Shown here: one piece after another, positions 46,601 through 54,414 of the stretch
Position numbering within the stretch: position 1 is the stretch's first letter
Layout of the letters: the number at the start of each line of letters is the position of its first letter
Program-made: the position numbers and the translations under genes
The notes under the pieces: model-generated
Told to the model about the DNA's origin: nothing
The model's input: only the letters and a program-made list of their open reading frames with translations
Databases searched by the model: none
Assembly (NCBI RefSeq): GCF_003854935.1
Contig: NZ_CP033969.1
Coordinates: 3,410,001 to 3,474,000 of the forward strand
Length of the DNA: 64,000 nt
Direction: 5' to 3'
Source: Cupriavidus pauculus
GTDB lineage: Bacteria; Pseudomonadota; Gammaproteobacteria; Burkholderiales; Burkholderiaceae

Positions 46601-47991
46601 AGGCCGGCAACGTCGCCAGCGTGCGCTACGTGCTGCGTCGGGGCGAGACGACCGACGTGGTGTCGGGCGGCATCGGCATCGGCCAGCCCGCGCCGCAGCC
46701 GGCCAGCGGCGTGACCGCCGCGATCACGGCCGACAAGCTCGACCTTGACGGCTGGCGCATGGTGCTCGACACGGGTTCGGGCGAGCGCAAGCCTGCCGAT
46801 ACGGTCGACCGCTCGTCGCCGTTCCTGCCCGAGCGCGTGGGCGTGCGCGCGCGGACGCTGGACGCGTTCGGCCGCAGCCTGGACGACGTGTCGATCGACG
46901 CCGCCCGCGAGGCCGCCGGCTGGAACCTGCAGATGGCGTCGCGCCAGATCACCGGCAACGGCCAGTGGCGCCGCGACAGCAGCAACCCCACCGGCGCGCT
47001 GACGGTGCGGCTGTCGCACCTGGACATCCCCGAGGCCACCGACGACGGCCACGCGGCCGAGGCCATCACGCGCAGCGTCGAGGAGATGCCGGCGCTGGAC
47101 CTGGTGGTCGACCGCTTCGTGCTGCACGGCCGCGACTTCGGCAAGCTGGCGGTCAAGGCCCACACCAGCCATACCGACAACCAGCCGGTCTGGACGCTGG
47201 ACAGCCTGAGCATCGAGCAGCCCGGCGCCACGCTGACCGGCAGCGGTAGCTGGCGCCTGCCGCGCCGGCTGCGCGAGGCCGCCGCGCAGGGCAATGTGTC
47301 GCCCACGGAAGGCCGCCGCACGCTGCTGAACTTCAAGCTCGACATCCGCAACGCCGGCGACGTGCTGGACCGCTTTGGCCTGCCGCACACCGTGCGCGAC
47401 GGCAACGGCGCGCTGGAAGGCCGCATCGCGTGGCGCGGGTCGCCCATGTCGATCGACTACCCGACGCTGTCCGGCCGGCTGAACCTGAAGCTGGAAAACG
47501 GCCAGATCCTCAGCGTGGAGCCGGGCGCCGCGCGACTGCTGGGCGTGCTGAGCCTGCAGAGCCTGCTGCGCTTTGCCACGCTGGACTTCCGGTCGCTGTC
47601 GAGCAAGGGCCTGGTGTTCGACGACATCAGCGGGTCGGGCACGATCGAGAACGGCGTGGGCAAGATCGACGAGTTCCGCTTCAAGAGCAGCCAGGTGATG
47701 GCGTCGATGACCGGCACGGCCGACCTGCTGCGCGAGACGCAGGACGTGCAGGTGGACGTGGTGCCGCGCATCAACGCCACCACCACGTCGGTGGCGGCCG
47801 CGTTCATCAACCCGGTGCTCGGCATCGGCACGCTGGCCGCGCAGTTGCTGTTCGCCGACGAGTTCTCGAAGGTGTTCACCCAGCACTACCACGTGAGCGG
47901 ATCGTGGGCCGACCCCAAGGTCAGCAAAGTGGAGGACAATAAGTCGCGCCCGGCGCCGGTGCAGGACCGCTCCAGCGTGTTCCCGCGCTGA
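43657..47991 (+). CDS. yhdP: YhdP-family AsmA-like envelope protein
   Basis: A 1444-residue inner-membrane-anchored protein of the YhdP/AsmA-like family. In E. coli, YhdP with TamB and YdbH moves phospholipids to the outer membrane. After about 80 low-complexity Pro/Ala/Arg-rich residues comes one membrane helix (about 88-110, RIVAVLAALAVVAVLLIRFVLW), then a very long beta-rich periplasmic region of repeated groove-forming strands. The C-terminal DUF3971/AsmA part has LNLKLENGQILSVEPGAARLLG and ends in FSKVFTQHYHVSGSWADP. It is divergent from glnE. The start is the first ATG, but the N-terminal stretch is odd. Confidence 0.9.
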   Translation: MSSRSTAPDDGSTAPRAGGDRTAPAAASVAPPVAASQVPHPHVPGRGRRALAHVRRWPRAVWDGLGTLARHPAWRRLWRMLARIVAVLAALAVVAVLLIRFVLWPQAHAARQWLERQGSAALSAQLTIGQLDTYWDGWHPAFRASNVQAVDDQRRMLLSTATLEGRLSWQSVPALALQFASLTADRADVLVRRTPAGRVLVAGMPIEASQQSTDNDPFLNWLLSQGRIELKSGNLRWLDEKAGLPQLEVADIHFLASRHGAQHTVRLDASSTSLAPQPLVFQASLRHDYLYGAGNWQHWTGQANWAFNQLQLPVVQRYLAIFDRVDSGVFSTDGTIDFRGGHVLRSQTRLRASGVDLRLTGAPEPLKLANAQALLLHKGDRNGNHSLTIDTLLWQAEPQAGPPSATDPSWREGMRKVTVDWARDNDGQLRKFALRAPTFDLNTVRALATSLPIDTAVLRQLRALQPAGHIDNLDVAWARERAGLLARAPGTPHYTVQGTLRGVSVNSQPAVPAVGPDGKPHTGTPGFTRLSGNFSFDDRQGSARVDSTGATLSFPGVFDDPLVPFDELRGEVRWRRDNGKLVVTTDGIRFANADTAGTVRGNWREGGDGHSGIADLSGELDRALAHRVPRYLPSTMPATRHYLEGALVGGEAYNVKFLVKGDLYHFPFHPPFAKAGDFRVEVPIRNVSYQIAPHETGPNVGGAANGTGNGTGNGNGPPGMAWPDFTDISGTLLFERSTMSFQAKQAGVRGIPGIVLRDVNGQIDDLSDHGHLMVDGGATGPVQGFLRYVAATPVKGWTGNVTEAAHAPGQGELRLKLDLPLSHAAGAKVNGEFRFPGNDVTLMPELPTLFGATGAVAFDEHGFQLHNVRGRFVGGETRITGGTQPDGTTRVAIGGTATAQGLRDALGAGAGGLGARIDGTTPYTAVVGVRDKRLQVQVASDLNGLALNLPAPLGKPAGQDLPLRFDLRPSASRPALDDMTIQAGNVASVRYVLRRGETTDVVSGGIGIGQPAPQPASGVTAAITADKLDLDGWRMVLDTGSGERKPADTVDRSSPFLPERVGVRARTLDAFGRSLDDVSIDAAREAAGWNLQMASRQITGNGQWRRDSSNPTGALTVRLSHLDIPEATDDGHAAEAITRSVEEMPALDLVVDRFVLHGRDFGKLAVKAHTSHTDNQPVWTLDSLSIEQPGATLTGSGSWRLPRRLREAAAQGNVSPTEGRRTLLNFKLDIRNAGDVLDRFGLPHTVRDGNGALEGRIAWRGSPMSIDYPTLSGRLNLKLENGQILSVEPGAARLLGVLSLQSLLRFATLDFRSLSSKGLVFDDISGSGTIENGVGKIDEFRFKSSQVMASMTGTADLLRETQDVQVDVVPRINATTTSVAAAFINPVLGIGTLAAQLLFADEFSKVFTQHYHVSGSWADPKVSKVEDNKSRPAPVQDRSSVFPR

Positions 47992-48040
47992 TCGCCCCGC
48001 CCCCGCGCCCCCGCCCCACCCGCCGAGAAAGGAAGCCACG

Positions 48041-48865
48041 ATGACCGCAGCCCATCCGTTCCGCGTCGCCGCCATCCAGACCGTGACGGGCACGTCGCTC
48101 GACGACAACCTCGCGCGCGCCGACGCGCTGATCGCCGATGCCGCGCGCGGCGGCGCCGAGCTGGTGCTGCTGCCCGAGTACTTCTGCATGATGGGCCGGC
48201 ATGAATCGGACAAGGTGGCCATCCGCGAGCGCGACGGCGACGGGCCCGTGCAGCGCTTTCTGGCCGACGCGGCCCGCCGGCACCGGCTGTGGCTGGTGGG
48301 CGGCACGCTGCCGATGTGGTGCGGCGACGACAACCGCGTCTACAACAGCTCGCTGGCATTCGACCCGCACGGTGAACGCGTGGCCCGCTACGACAAGATT
48401 CACCTGTTCGGCTTTACCAAGGGCGAGGAAAACTTCGACGAGTCGCGCACCATCCTGGCCGGCAAGACGCCCGTGACGTTCGAGGCGCCCTGCGGCCGCG
48501 TGGCGATGTCGGTCTGCTACGACCTGCGCTTTCCCGAGCTGTACCGGGGGCTGGCGCGCGGCGCCAACGGCGTGAGCTTGATTCTGATGCCGGCCGCCTT
48601 CACCTACACCACCGGGCAGGCCCACTGGGAAATCCTGCTGCGCGCCCGCGCCATCGAGAACCAGTGTTATGTGCTGGCGGCGGCACAGGGCGGGCGGCAC
48701 GAGAATGGCCGGCGCACGTGGGGCCATTCGATGCTGGTGGACCCATGGGGCGAGCTGATGGGCGTGCTGCCCGAGGGCGAGGGCGTGGTGTCGGGCCTGG
48801 TGGACCCGGCGCGGCTGGCCGAGGTGCGTCAGAACCTGCCGGCGCTGCGGCATCGCGTGCTGTAG
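48041..48865 (+). CDS. Nitrilase-superfamily amidase (Nit1/YbeM type)
   Basis: A 274-residue carbon-nitrogen hydrolase. The catalytic triad is visible: Glu46 (LLPEYF), Lys119 (RYDKIHLF) and Cys159 (MSVCYDLRFPELYR). The last motif is typical of the Nit1/YbeM branch, which includes deaminated-glutathione amidases and omega-amidases. There is no signal peptide. It follows yhdP by 49 bases and precedes tldD by 69 on the same strand, an arrangement common in this group; the exact substrate is inferred only. Confidence 0.9.
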   Translation: MTAAHPFRVAAIQTVTGTSLDDNLARADALIADAARGGAELVLLPEYFCMMGRHESDKVAIRERDGDGPVQRFLADAARRHRLWLVGGTLPMWCGDDNRVYNSSLAFDPHGERVARYDKIHLFGFTKGEENFDESRTILAGKTPVTFEAPCGRVAMSVCYDLRFPELYRGLARGANGVSLILMPAAFTYTTGQAHWEILLRARAIENQCYVLAAAQGGRHENGRRTWGHSMLVDPWGELMGVLPEGEGVVSGLVDPARLAEVRQNLPALRHRVL

Positions 48866-48934
48866 CATGCAGGGCATTACCGTTTGCTTTTCGCCATGGC
48901 CGCGCGCCGTGGCGCTTCAAGACCAAGGACAATC

Positions 48935-50395
48935 ATGAACGCCGGAGATCTCGGAATTCGCAACCTGGCCACGGCGCAAGAGCTGCTGCTGGCGCCCTAC
49001 GGCCTGGACGAGGCGGCGCTCCAGCGCGTGCTGGCCGACGTCTTCACGCACAAGGTGGACTACGCCGACCTTTACTTCCAGCACACGCGCAACGAGGCGT
49101 GGAGCCTGGAGGAAGGCATCGTCAAGTCGGGCAGCTTCAGCATCGACCAGGGCGTGGGTGTGCGCGCCGTGTCGGGCGACCGCACCGCCTTTGCCTATTC
49201 CGACGACATCAGCCTGGCCGCGCTGTCGCAGGCCGCGGCGGCCACCCGCACGATCGGCCGCGCCGGCAGCGGGCGTGTCAAGGTGGCCAGCGCGATGGCG
49301 TCGCAGGGCGGGCGCAGCCTGTACGCCCCGAACGATCCGCTGGATTCGATGACGGCCACCGAGAAGGTGGCGCTGCTGGAAAAGATCGAGAAGATGGCCC
49401 GCGCCAAGGACCCGCGCGTGGTGCAGGTCATGGCCGGGCTGGCCGGCGAGTACGACGTGGTGCTGGTGGCGCGCAGCGACGGCATCATCGCGGCCGACGT
49501 CCGCCCGCTGGTGCGCGTGTCGGTGACGGTCATCGCCGAGCAGAACGGCCGGCGCGAGATTGGCTCGTCGGGCGGCGGCGGCCGCTACGCCTACGGCTAT
49601 TTCACCGACGACCTGCTGCGCAAGTACGTGGACGAAGCCGTGGCATCGGCGCTGGTCAACCTGGAGGCGCGCCCCGCCCCGGCCGGCGCGATGACCGTGG
49701 TGCTGGGCCCGGGCTGGCCCGGCGTGCTGCTGCACGAGGCGGTGGGCCACGGCCTGGAGGGGGATTTCAACCGCAAGGGTTCGTCGGCGTTCGCCGGCCG
49801 CATGGGCGAGCGCGTGGCCGCCAAGGGCGTGACCGTGGTGGACGACGGCACGATCGAGAACCGCCGCGGATCGCTGAACCTTGACGACGAGGGCAACCCG
49901 ACCCAGTGCACGACGCTGATCGAGGACGGCATCCTGACCGGCTACATCCAGGACACGCTCAACGCGCGCCTGATGAAGATGCCGGTCACCGGCAACGCCC
50001 GCCGCGAAAGCTACGCCGCGCTGCCGATGCCGCGCATGACCAACACGTACATGCTCAACGGCGACCGCGACCCGCAGGAAATCATCGCCAGCGTCAAGCG
50101 CGGCCTCTACGCCGTGAACTTCGGCGGCGGCCAGGTGGACATCACCAACGGCAAGTTCGTGTTCTCGGCCAGCGAGGCGTACATGATCGAGGACGGCAAG
50201 ATCACGTACCCGGTCAAGGGCGCCACGCTGGTGGGCAACGGCCCGGAATCGCTCAAGGACGTGACGATGATCGGCAACGACATGCGCCTGGATTCGGGCG
50301 TAGGCGTCTGCGGCAAGGAAGGACAGAGCGTACCCGTGGGCGTGGGCCAGCCGACGCTGCGCATCGAAAACATGACGGTGGGCGGCACGGCCTGA
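48935..50395 (+). CDS. tldD: Metalloprotease TldD
   Basis: A 486-residue subunit of the TldD/TldE (PmbA) protease, which degrades unfolded peptides and matures some peptides such as microcins. The zinc motif HExxxH is at residues 267-272 ([13 protein letters not shown]). The C-terminal segment with Cys ([23 protein letters not shown]) is the normal family end. The ATG at 48935 is chosen because it gives the common TldD N-terminus; an earlier in-frame start has no ribosome site. Its partner pmbA is not in this window. Confidence 0.95.
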   Translation: MNAGDLGIRNLATAQELLLAPYGLDEAALQRVLADVFTHKVDYADLYFQHTRNEAWSLEEGIVKSGSFSIDQGVGVRAVSGDRTAFAYSDDISLAALSQAAAATRTIGRAGSGRVKVASAMASQGGRSLYAPNDPLDSMTATEKVALLEKIEKMARAKDPRVVQVMAGLAGEYDVVLVARSDGIIAADVRPLVRVSVTVIAEQNGRREIGSSGGGGRYAYGYFTDDLLRKYVDEAVASALVNLEARPAPAGAMTVVLGPGWPGVLLHEAVGHGLEGDFNRKGSSAFAGRMGERVAAKGVTVVDDGTIENRRGSLNLDDEGNPTQCTTLIEDGILTGYIQDTLNARLMKMPVTGNARRESYAALPMPRMTNTYMLNGDRDPQEIIASVKRGLYAVNFGGGQVDITNGKFVFSASEAYMIEDGKITYPVKGATLVGNGPESLKDVTMIGNDMRLDSGVGVCGKEGQSVPVGVGQPTLRIENMTVGGTA

Positions 50396-50410
50396 TGGGT
50401 TGACGTCTTT

Positions 50411-50438
50411 CTCCCCTCTCCCGCGCGGGAGAGGGGAG
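50411..50438. repeat. Intergenic inverted repeat, copy 4
   Basis: CTCCCCTCTCCCGC (50411-50424) is followed immediately by its exact reverse complement (50425-50438), a perfect 28-base palindrome between the convergent tldD and methyltransferase genes. Confidence 0.85.
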
Positions 50439-50457
50439 CACACCGGACGGCCTTTTT

Positions 50458-51513
50458 CTACGGCCTCACCTCATACACCAGATTGAACGGCGTCTGCGCC
50501 GCGCGGCGGAAGCTGCCGAAGCCGCCCTGCTCGGTCACGCCGCGCATGCGGGCCTCGCCGGCCTGGGCGCCCAGGCACATCGCGCCGTCCTGCGCCCGCG
50601 ATCCCGGCGTGCAGATGAACGTCGACGCCGAATAGAACACGCGGCCGACGGGATTCAGGTTGTCCTGCAGGCTGTCGTTGGCAAACGGTTCCACGATCAT
50701 CCAGCAGCCGTCGGGCTTCAGCGTCTCGCGGACGTGGCGCGCCGCGCCCACGGGGTCGCCCATGTCGTGCAGGCAGTCGAACACGGCCACGAGGTCGTAG
50801 TCGCGGCCCGGGTAGTCCTTGGCCGATGCCACCTCGAACTGCACGCGGTCGGCCACGCCGGCGCGGCGGGCGGCCTCGGTGGCGTAGCGGATCGACGGCT
50901 CGTGGTAGTCGAAGCCGCGGAACGTGGCGTGCGGGAACGCCTGGGCCATGATGATCGTCGACGCGCCGTGGCCGCAGCCGACGTCGGCCACCACGGCCCC
51001 GGCCGCGAGCCGGGCCGCCATGCCTTCGAGCGCCGGAATCCATTCGCTGACCAGATGCGCGGCATAGCCGGGCCGGAAGAACCGCTCGGTGCCGTGGAAC
51101 AGCGCCGGATCGTGCTCGTGCCAGCCCAGGCCTCGGCCGTTGCGGAAGATCTCGATCATGCGCGGGATGGCCCGGAACTGGGCCACCGCAATCTGGAACG
51201 CGCCCGGGATGAAGGCCGGGCTGCCTTCCTGGGCCAGCGCGAACGCCTGTTCCTCGGTCAGCGAGAACTGGTCGGTCGCCGGGTCGTACTCCACGTAGCC
51301 GCTCGCGGCCTGGGCGGACAGCCACTCGCGCACGTAGCGCCCGTCGGTCCGGGTCTTGGCGGCCAGCGTGTCGCTGGTCATCGGTTTTTCGGCCAGCGCC
51401 TTGTACAGGCCCAGCTCGTCACCCACCACCACGGTGGCCGCGTGCATCACGGCCCCGATGTCATGCACGAACTTCTCCATAAAGGCATTCAGCCTTGCTT
51501 CATCGACTGACAT
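50458..51513 (-). CDS. SAM-dependent methyltransferase with winged-helix N-terminus
   Basis: A 351-residue class I methyltransferase. The first 90 residues form a dimerisation/winged-helix domain (GLYKALAEKPMTSDTLAAKT, YVREWLSAQAASGYVEYD), as in O-methyltransferase-like and Rv2258c-like proteins. The SAM-binding motif is VVADVGCGHGAST (about residue 180) followed by GFDYHEPSI. The acidic post-II motif is AVFDCLHDMGDP. The substrate is unknown. I chose the ATG at 51513 with GGAGG eight bases upstream, not the GTG that sits on top of that ribosome site. Confidence 0.85.
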   Translation of the reverse strand: MSVDEARLNAFMEKFVHDIGAVMHAATVVVGDELGLYKALAEKPMTSDTLAAKTRTDGRYVREWLSAQAASGYVEYDPATDQFSLTEEQAFALAQEGSPAFIPGAFQIAVAQFRAIPRMIEIFRNGRGLGWHEHDPALFHGTERFFRPGYAAHLVSEWIPALEGMAARLAAGAVVADVGCGHGASTIIMAQAFPHATFRGFDYHEPSIRYATEAARRAGVADRVQFEVASAKDYPGRDYDLVAVFDCLHDMGDPVGAARHVRETLKPDGCWMIVEPFANDSLQDNLNPVGRVFYSASTFICTPGSRAQDGAMCLGAQAGEARMRGVTEQGGFGSFRRAAQTPFNLVYEVRP

Positions 51514-51628
51514 GATCGGCACCTCCGCCTGCTGATTATTGTTCGCCGCCCCTTCGTACCAGGGCTTGCCTTTGTAATATAGGCAGCCGGAATATCCTGC
51601 ATCGGCTTAAAACTGTTGCGGTTGCCGC

Positions 51629-51657
51629 TTGCAAGGCCCCGGGAAAAGCGCTATAAA
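51629..51657 (+). promoter_or_regulatory. Candidate promoter of the aroG leader transcript
   Basis: TTGCAA (51629-51634), a 17-base spacer and TATAAA (51652-51657). The transcript would start near 51664, about 145 bases before the leader-peptide ATG. Confidence 0.55.
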
Positions 51658-51808
51658 GATGCTTCGTTGTCGCACGGGCGGCGACCGCGCCCGCAGAATC
51701 TGCAGGCCGCGGCGCAATTAAATGCCACGCCACCCCGCGCCGCAGCATTAATTTCACGCCTCGGCGTCAAACCGACACAAGCTCGCTACAGCCAGACCGT
51801 TTCCCGCC

Positions 51809-51880
51809 ATGTCCGCCAAGTTTTACTTTTACTTCTTTTGGCATCTCACACCGCTGGCGGATAGAGAGGGACGGCTGTAG
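51809..51880 (+). CDS. aroG leader peptide rich in aromatic residues
   Basis: A 23-codon frame from ATG 51809 to TAG 51878-51880. Residues 5-11 are Phe-Tyr-Phe-Tyr-Phe-Phe-Trp, seven aromatic codons in a row. It lies 114 bases before aroG, which makes the first intermediate of aromatic amino acid synthesis. That composition is very unlikely by chance and is the hallmark of an attenuation leader peptide. No strong ribosome site is visible, only short purine runs. Its role would be to sense charged tRNA-Phe/Tyr (and perhaps Trp) by ribosome stalling. Confidence 0.82.
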   Translation: MSAKFYFYFFWHLTPLADREGRL

Positions 51881-51929
51881 GCAGACCCCCAATGCAAGAG
51901 AAACCGCCAGCGACCCTGGCGGTTTTTTT
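51811..51929 (+). promoter_or_regulatory. Transcription attenuator of aroG
   Basis: Four pairing segments can be read. Segment 1 (GTCCGCCA, 51811-51818) can pair with segment 2 (TGGCGGAT, 51855-51862; one G-U). Segment 2 (CGCTGGCGG, 51852-51860) pairs perfectly with segment 3 (CCGCCAGCG, 51904-51912), the antiterminator. Segment 3 (AAACCGCCAG, 51901-51910) pairs perfectly with segment 4 (CTGGCGGTTT, 51916-51925), followed by T's to 51929, the terminator. A ribosome stalled at the aromatic codons 51821-51841 would free segment 2 and let aroG be transcribed. Confidence 0.82.
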
Positions 51930-51994
51930 ATGTCCGCCACGACCGCGACGCACCATCCCAACAGAATCAAGACCTCACAAGACCCGGAGCCATC

Positions 51995-53074
51995 ATGCTG
52001 AAGAACACCGACGACCTGCGTATTCGAGAACTCAAGGAGCTGCTGCCCCCGGCGCACCTGATCCGCGAGTTCGCCTGCTCGGAAGCCGCGTCCGACGTGA
52101 TCTATGGCGCCCGCCAGGCCATGCACCGTATCCTGCACGGCATGGATGACCGGCTGATCGTGATCATCGGGCCGTGCTCGATCCACGACACCCGCGCGGC
52201 GCTGGAATACGCCAAGCTGCTCAAGGTGCAGCGCGAGCGGTTTGCGGGCGAGCTGGAGGTCGTGATGCGGGTCTACTTCGAAAAGCCGCGCACCACGGTG
52301 GGCTGGAAGGGCCTGATCAACGACCCGCACATGGATGGCAGCTTCAAGATCAACGACGGCCTGCGCACGGCCCGCGAACTGCTGCTGAACATCAGCGAGA
52401 TGGGCGTGCCCACCGGCACCGAATACCTGGACATGATCAGCCCGCAATACATTGCCGACCTGGTGAGCTGGGGCGCCATCGGGGCGCGCACGACCGAGTC
52501 GCAGGTGCACCGCGAGCTGGCGTCGGGGCTGTCCTGCCCGGTCGGCTTCAAGAACGGCACGGACGGCAACGTGAAGATCGCGGTCGACGCCATCAAGGCC
52601 GCGTCGCAGCCGCACCATTTCCTCTCGGTGACCAAGGGCGGCCACTCGGCCATCGTGTCGACGGCCGGCAACGAGGACTGCCACATCATCCTGCGCGGCG
52701 GCAAGGCGCCGAACTACGACGCCGCGAGCGTGCAGGAAGCCTGCGACGCCATCGCCAAGGCCGGCCTGGCCGCCCGCCTGATGATCGATGCCTCGCACGC
52801 CAACAGCAGCAAGAAGCACGAGAACCAGTTGCCGGTGTGCCAGGACATCGGCAACCAGATCGCCGGCGGCGACCAGCGCATCGTCGGCGTCATGGTGGAA
52901 TCGCACCTCGTGGCCGGCCGCCAGGATCACGTGCAGGGCACGCCCGTGGAGAACCTGACCTACGGCCAGTCTGTGACCGACGCCTGCATCGGCTGGGACG
53001 ATTCGATCGGGATCCTGGAAACACTGGCCAACGCGGTCAAGCAGCGCCGGCTCGTGTCCGGCAGCGGCAACTGA
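51995..53074 (+). CDS. aroG: 3-deoxy-7-phosphoheptulonate (DAHP) synthase, class I
   Basis: Condenses phosphoenolpyruvate and erythrose 4-phosphate, the entry to the shikimate pathway. The 359-residue protein is a full AroG/AroF/AroH-type enzyme: IGPCSIHD near residue 58, MRVYFEKPRTTVGWKG near 91, GARTTESQVHRELASGLS near 165, the GFKNGTDGN motif, and DASHANSSKK with metal-binding residues near 265. GGAG lies eight bases before the ATG. The upstream attenuator suggests control by aromatic amino acid supply; which amino acid inhibits the enzyme itself cannot be read with certainty. Confidence 0.96.
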   Translation: MLKNTDDLRIRELKELLPPAHLIREFACSEAASDVIYGARQAMHRILHGMDDRLIVIIGPCSIHDTRAALEYAKLLKVQRERFAGELEVVMRVYFEKPRTTVGWKGLINDPHMDGSFKINDGLRTARELLLNISEMGVPTGTEYLDMISPQYIADLVSWGAIGARTTESQVHRELASGLSCPVGFKNGTDGNVKIAVDAIKAASQPHHFLSVTKGGHSAIVSTAGNEDCHIILRGGKAPNYDAASVQEACDAIAKAGLAARLMIDASHANSSKKHENQLPVCQDIGNQIAGGDQRIVGVMVESHLVAGRQDHVQGTPVENLTYGQSVTDACIGWDDSIGILETLANAVKQRRLVSGSGN

Positions 53075-53091
53075 GCCTGGCCCCGGATACG

Positions 53092-53120
53092 AAAACGCCG
53101 ACCCACGGGTCGGCGTTTTT
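53092..53120 (+). terminator. Rho-independent terminator after aroG
   Basis: AAAACGCCGACCC (53092-53104) and GGGTCGGCGTTTT (53107-53119) form a perfect 13-bp stem ending in T's. It is symmetric and may also serve the convergent cytochrome gene. Confidence 0.9.
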
Positions 53121-53152
53121 CATGGGGCTGGCGCGGCCAGCGCGCCGGCCGC

Positions 53153-53551
53153 CTACTTCTTCAGCACCAGGTCACCCTTGAGCGAGCCGATATAGGCGGC
53201 AATGTCCTTGAGCTCGGCCTTGGTGAACGGGCGCGGCTTGCCGTCCTTGCCGGTCACGGCCGGGTTGCTGTTGACCTGCCCGGCCATGATCGCGTTGGTG
53301 CGGCCCACCAGCGGGTTGCCGCTGACCTGGTACGACGTCAGCGCGTGGTACAGGTAGTCCGGATGCTGGCCGGCCAGCTTCGGGTAATCGGGCGAGATCG
53401 GCGCGTTCATGTCCTTGCCGTGGCAGGCCACGCAGCCACCCTTCTCGACCAGCGCCTTGCCCGCCGCGATATCGGCGGCCTGCGCGGACAGCGCGGCGGC
53501 GCCCAGCACCGCGGCGGCCAGCGCGTACGACACAACGTTCAGCTTCTTCAT
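53153..53551 (-). CDS. Periplasmic class I cytochrome c
   Basis: A 132-residue monoheme cytochrome. A Sec signal peptide (about residues 1-25, ending LSAQAA) is followed by the heme site GGCVACHGKD (CxxCH). A likely Met axial ligand is in NAIMAGQVN. The C-terminal helix KDIAAYIGSLKGD is typical. It lies 14 bases after a second cytochrome c gene on the same strand, so the two form an operon. It resembles small c-type electron carriers of the c553/c4 kind; the redox partner is unknown. Confidence 0.87.
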   Translation of the reverse strand: MKKLNVVSYALAAAVLGAAALSAQAADIAAGKALVEKGGCVACHGKDMNAPISPDYPKLAGQHPDYLYHALTSYQVSGNPLVGRTNAIMAGQVNSNPAVTGKDGKPRPFTKAELKDIAAYIGSLKGDLVLKK

Positions 53552-53565
53552 GGTTTGCGGCCTTC

Positions 53566-53910
53566 CTACTTGAGCGTGTTGTTCTGGGTACCCGGCTTCT
53601 GCTGCGCGTAGTACGCCGCCACGGCGGCGATGTCCTTGTCGGTCAGGCTGGCCGCGATGGCGCGCATGGTGGGATGCTTGCGATCGCCCTTCTTATAGCC
53701 GTTGAGCGCATTCTCGATGTACTTGGCGCTCTGGCCGCCCAGCATCGGTACCTCGTAGGTCTCCGGAAACGAGGCGCGATACCCGGGAATGCCATGGCAG
53801 CCGATGCACATGGCAACCTTGTCCTTGGCGGCGTCGACAGTGCCCGTGTCCTGGGCATGCGCAGCCGTTGCGGCAGCGCCCAACACTACCGTCGTGAGGA
53901 GCTTTTTCAT
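53566..53910 (-). CDS. Periplasmic class I cytochrome c
   Basis: A 114-residue monoheme cytochrome with a signal peptide (about residues 1-19, ending AHAQ). The heme site is AMCIGCHGIPG and the likely Met ligand is in HPTMRAIA; a second Met is in VPMLGGQ. The end of the C-terminal helix is AAVAAYYAQQ. The ATG at 53910 is directly before the signal sequence. It is the first of the two-cytochrome operon and is separated by about 500 bases from the divergent moxR gene. Confidence 0.87.
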   Translation of the reverse strand: MKKLLTTVVLGAAATAAHAQDTGTVDAAKDKVAMCIGCHGIPGYRASFPETYEVPMLGGQSAKYIENALNGYKKGDRKHPTMRAIAASLTDKDIAAVAAYYAQQKPGTQNNTLK

Positions 53911-54371
53911 TGTCGTAGCTGATTGGGAAGTGTTAAACCGCGTGTGACCTGCCCTCGTTTGGGGCGCCAGACGGCCGGGCGGAAATGGGGATATGGAGCG
54001 GATCGCCGCTGGGCCGGCCGGGCATTGCCGGTCGGGCCCGGGGCGCAGCCGGGGCGTGTGCTGATGTGCCGCGGTGCTCGAACACCATTCTGCAACCATC
54101 TCGCGCTGTTGCCGCCTCCCGATGCTCTGCCATGTCTCTGGTGGCAGAACTGCCGGGCTTGAGGAGGATATTGACTGGGGGCGCGTCAAACCGGCGCATT
54201 GTACCGCAGCGTGCACGCGGCGGTCCACGCCACCCGCCTTCGGGTGTGCCCCACTGAACACGAATGCCGATCTGCTCTTATACTGGCCCATTCCGGCCGG
54301 ATTTCGGGTTGTCGAGGCCCGTTGTCGGCGCGCTCCGGCCCCGCCGGTTGTCGCTTCCCATTGTCATTCGA
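53911..54371. other. Long intergenic region without a recognised gene
   Basis: About 460 bases between divergent cytochrome c and moxR genes. Several short frames cross it but none has both a ribosome site and a recognisable product. A TATACT-like -10 (near 54278) facing moxR is a weak promoter candidate. I see no repeat of the local family here. Confidence 0.4.
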
Positions 54372-54392
54372 CCGGCCTGCCAGGCAGGCCGG
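54372..54392. other. Perfect hairpin just before moxR
   Basis: CCGGCCTGCC (54372-54381) and GGCAGGCCGG (54383-54392) are inverted around a single A, ending 22 bases before the moxR ATG. In RNA it could shield the ribosome site; there is no T run, so it is not a normal terminator. Confidence 0.5.
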
Positions 54393-54414
54393 CCGCGTTC
54401 CGCCAGGTTGCCCC

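Noticed and set aside
45037-48333. 1098-codon open frame on the minus strand opposite yhdP
   Set aside because: Shadow frame with no recognisable domain; yhdP on the plus strand has a membrane anchor and family motifs.
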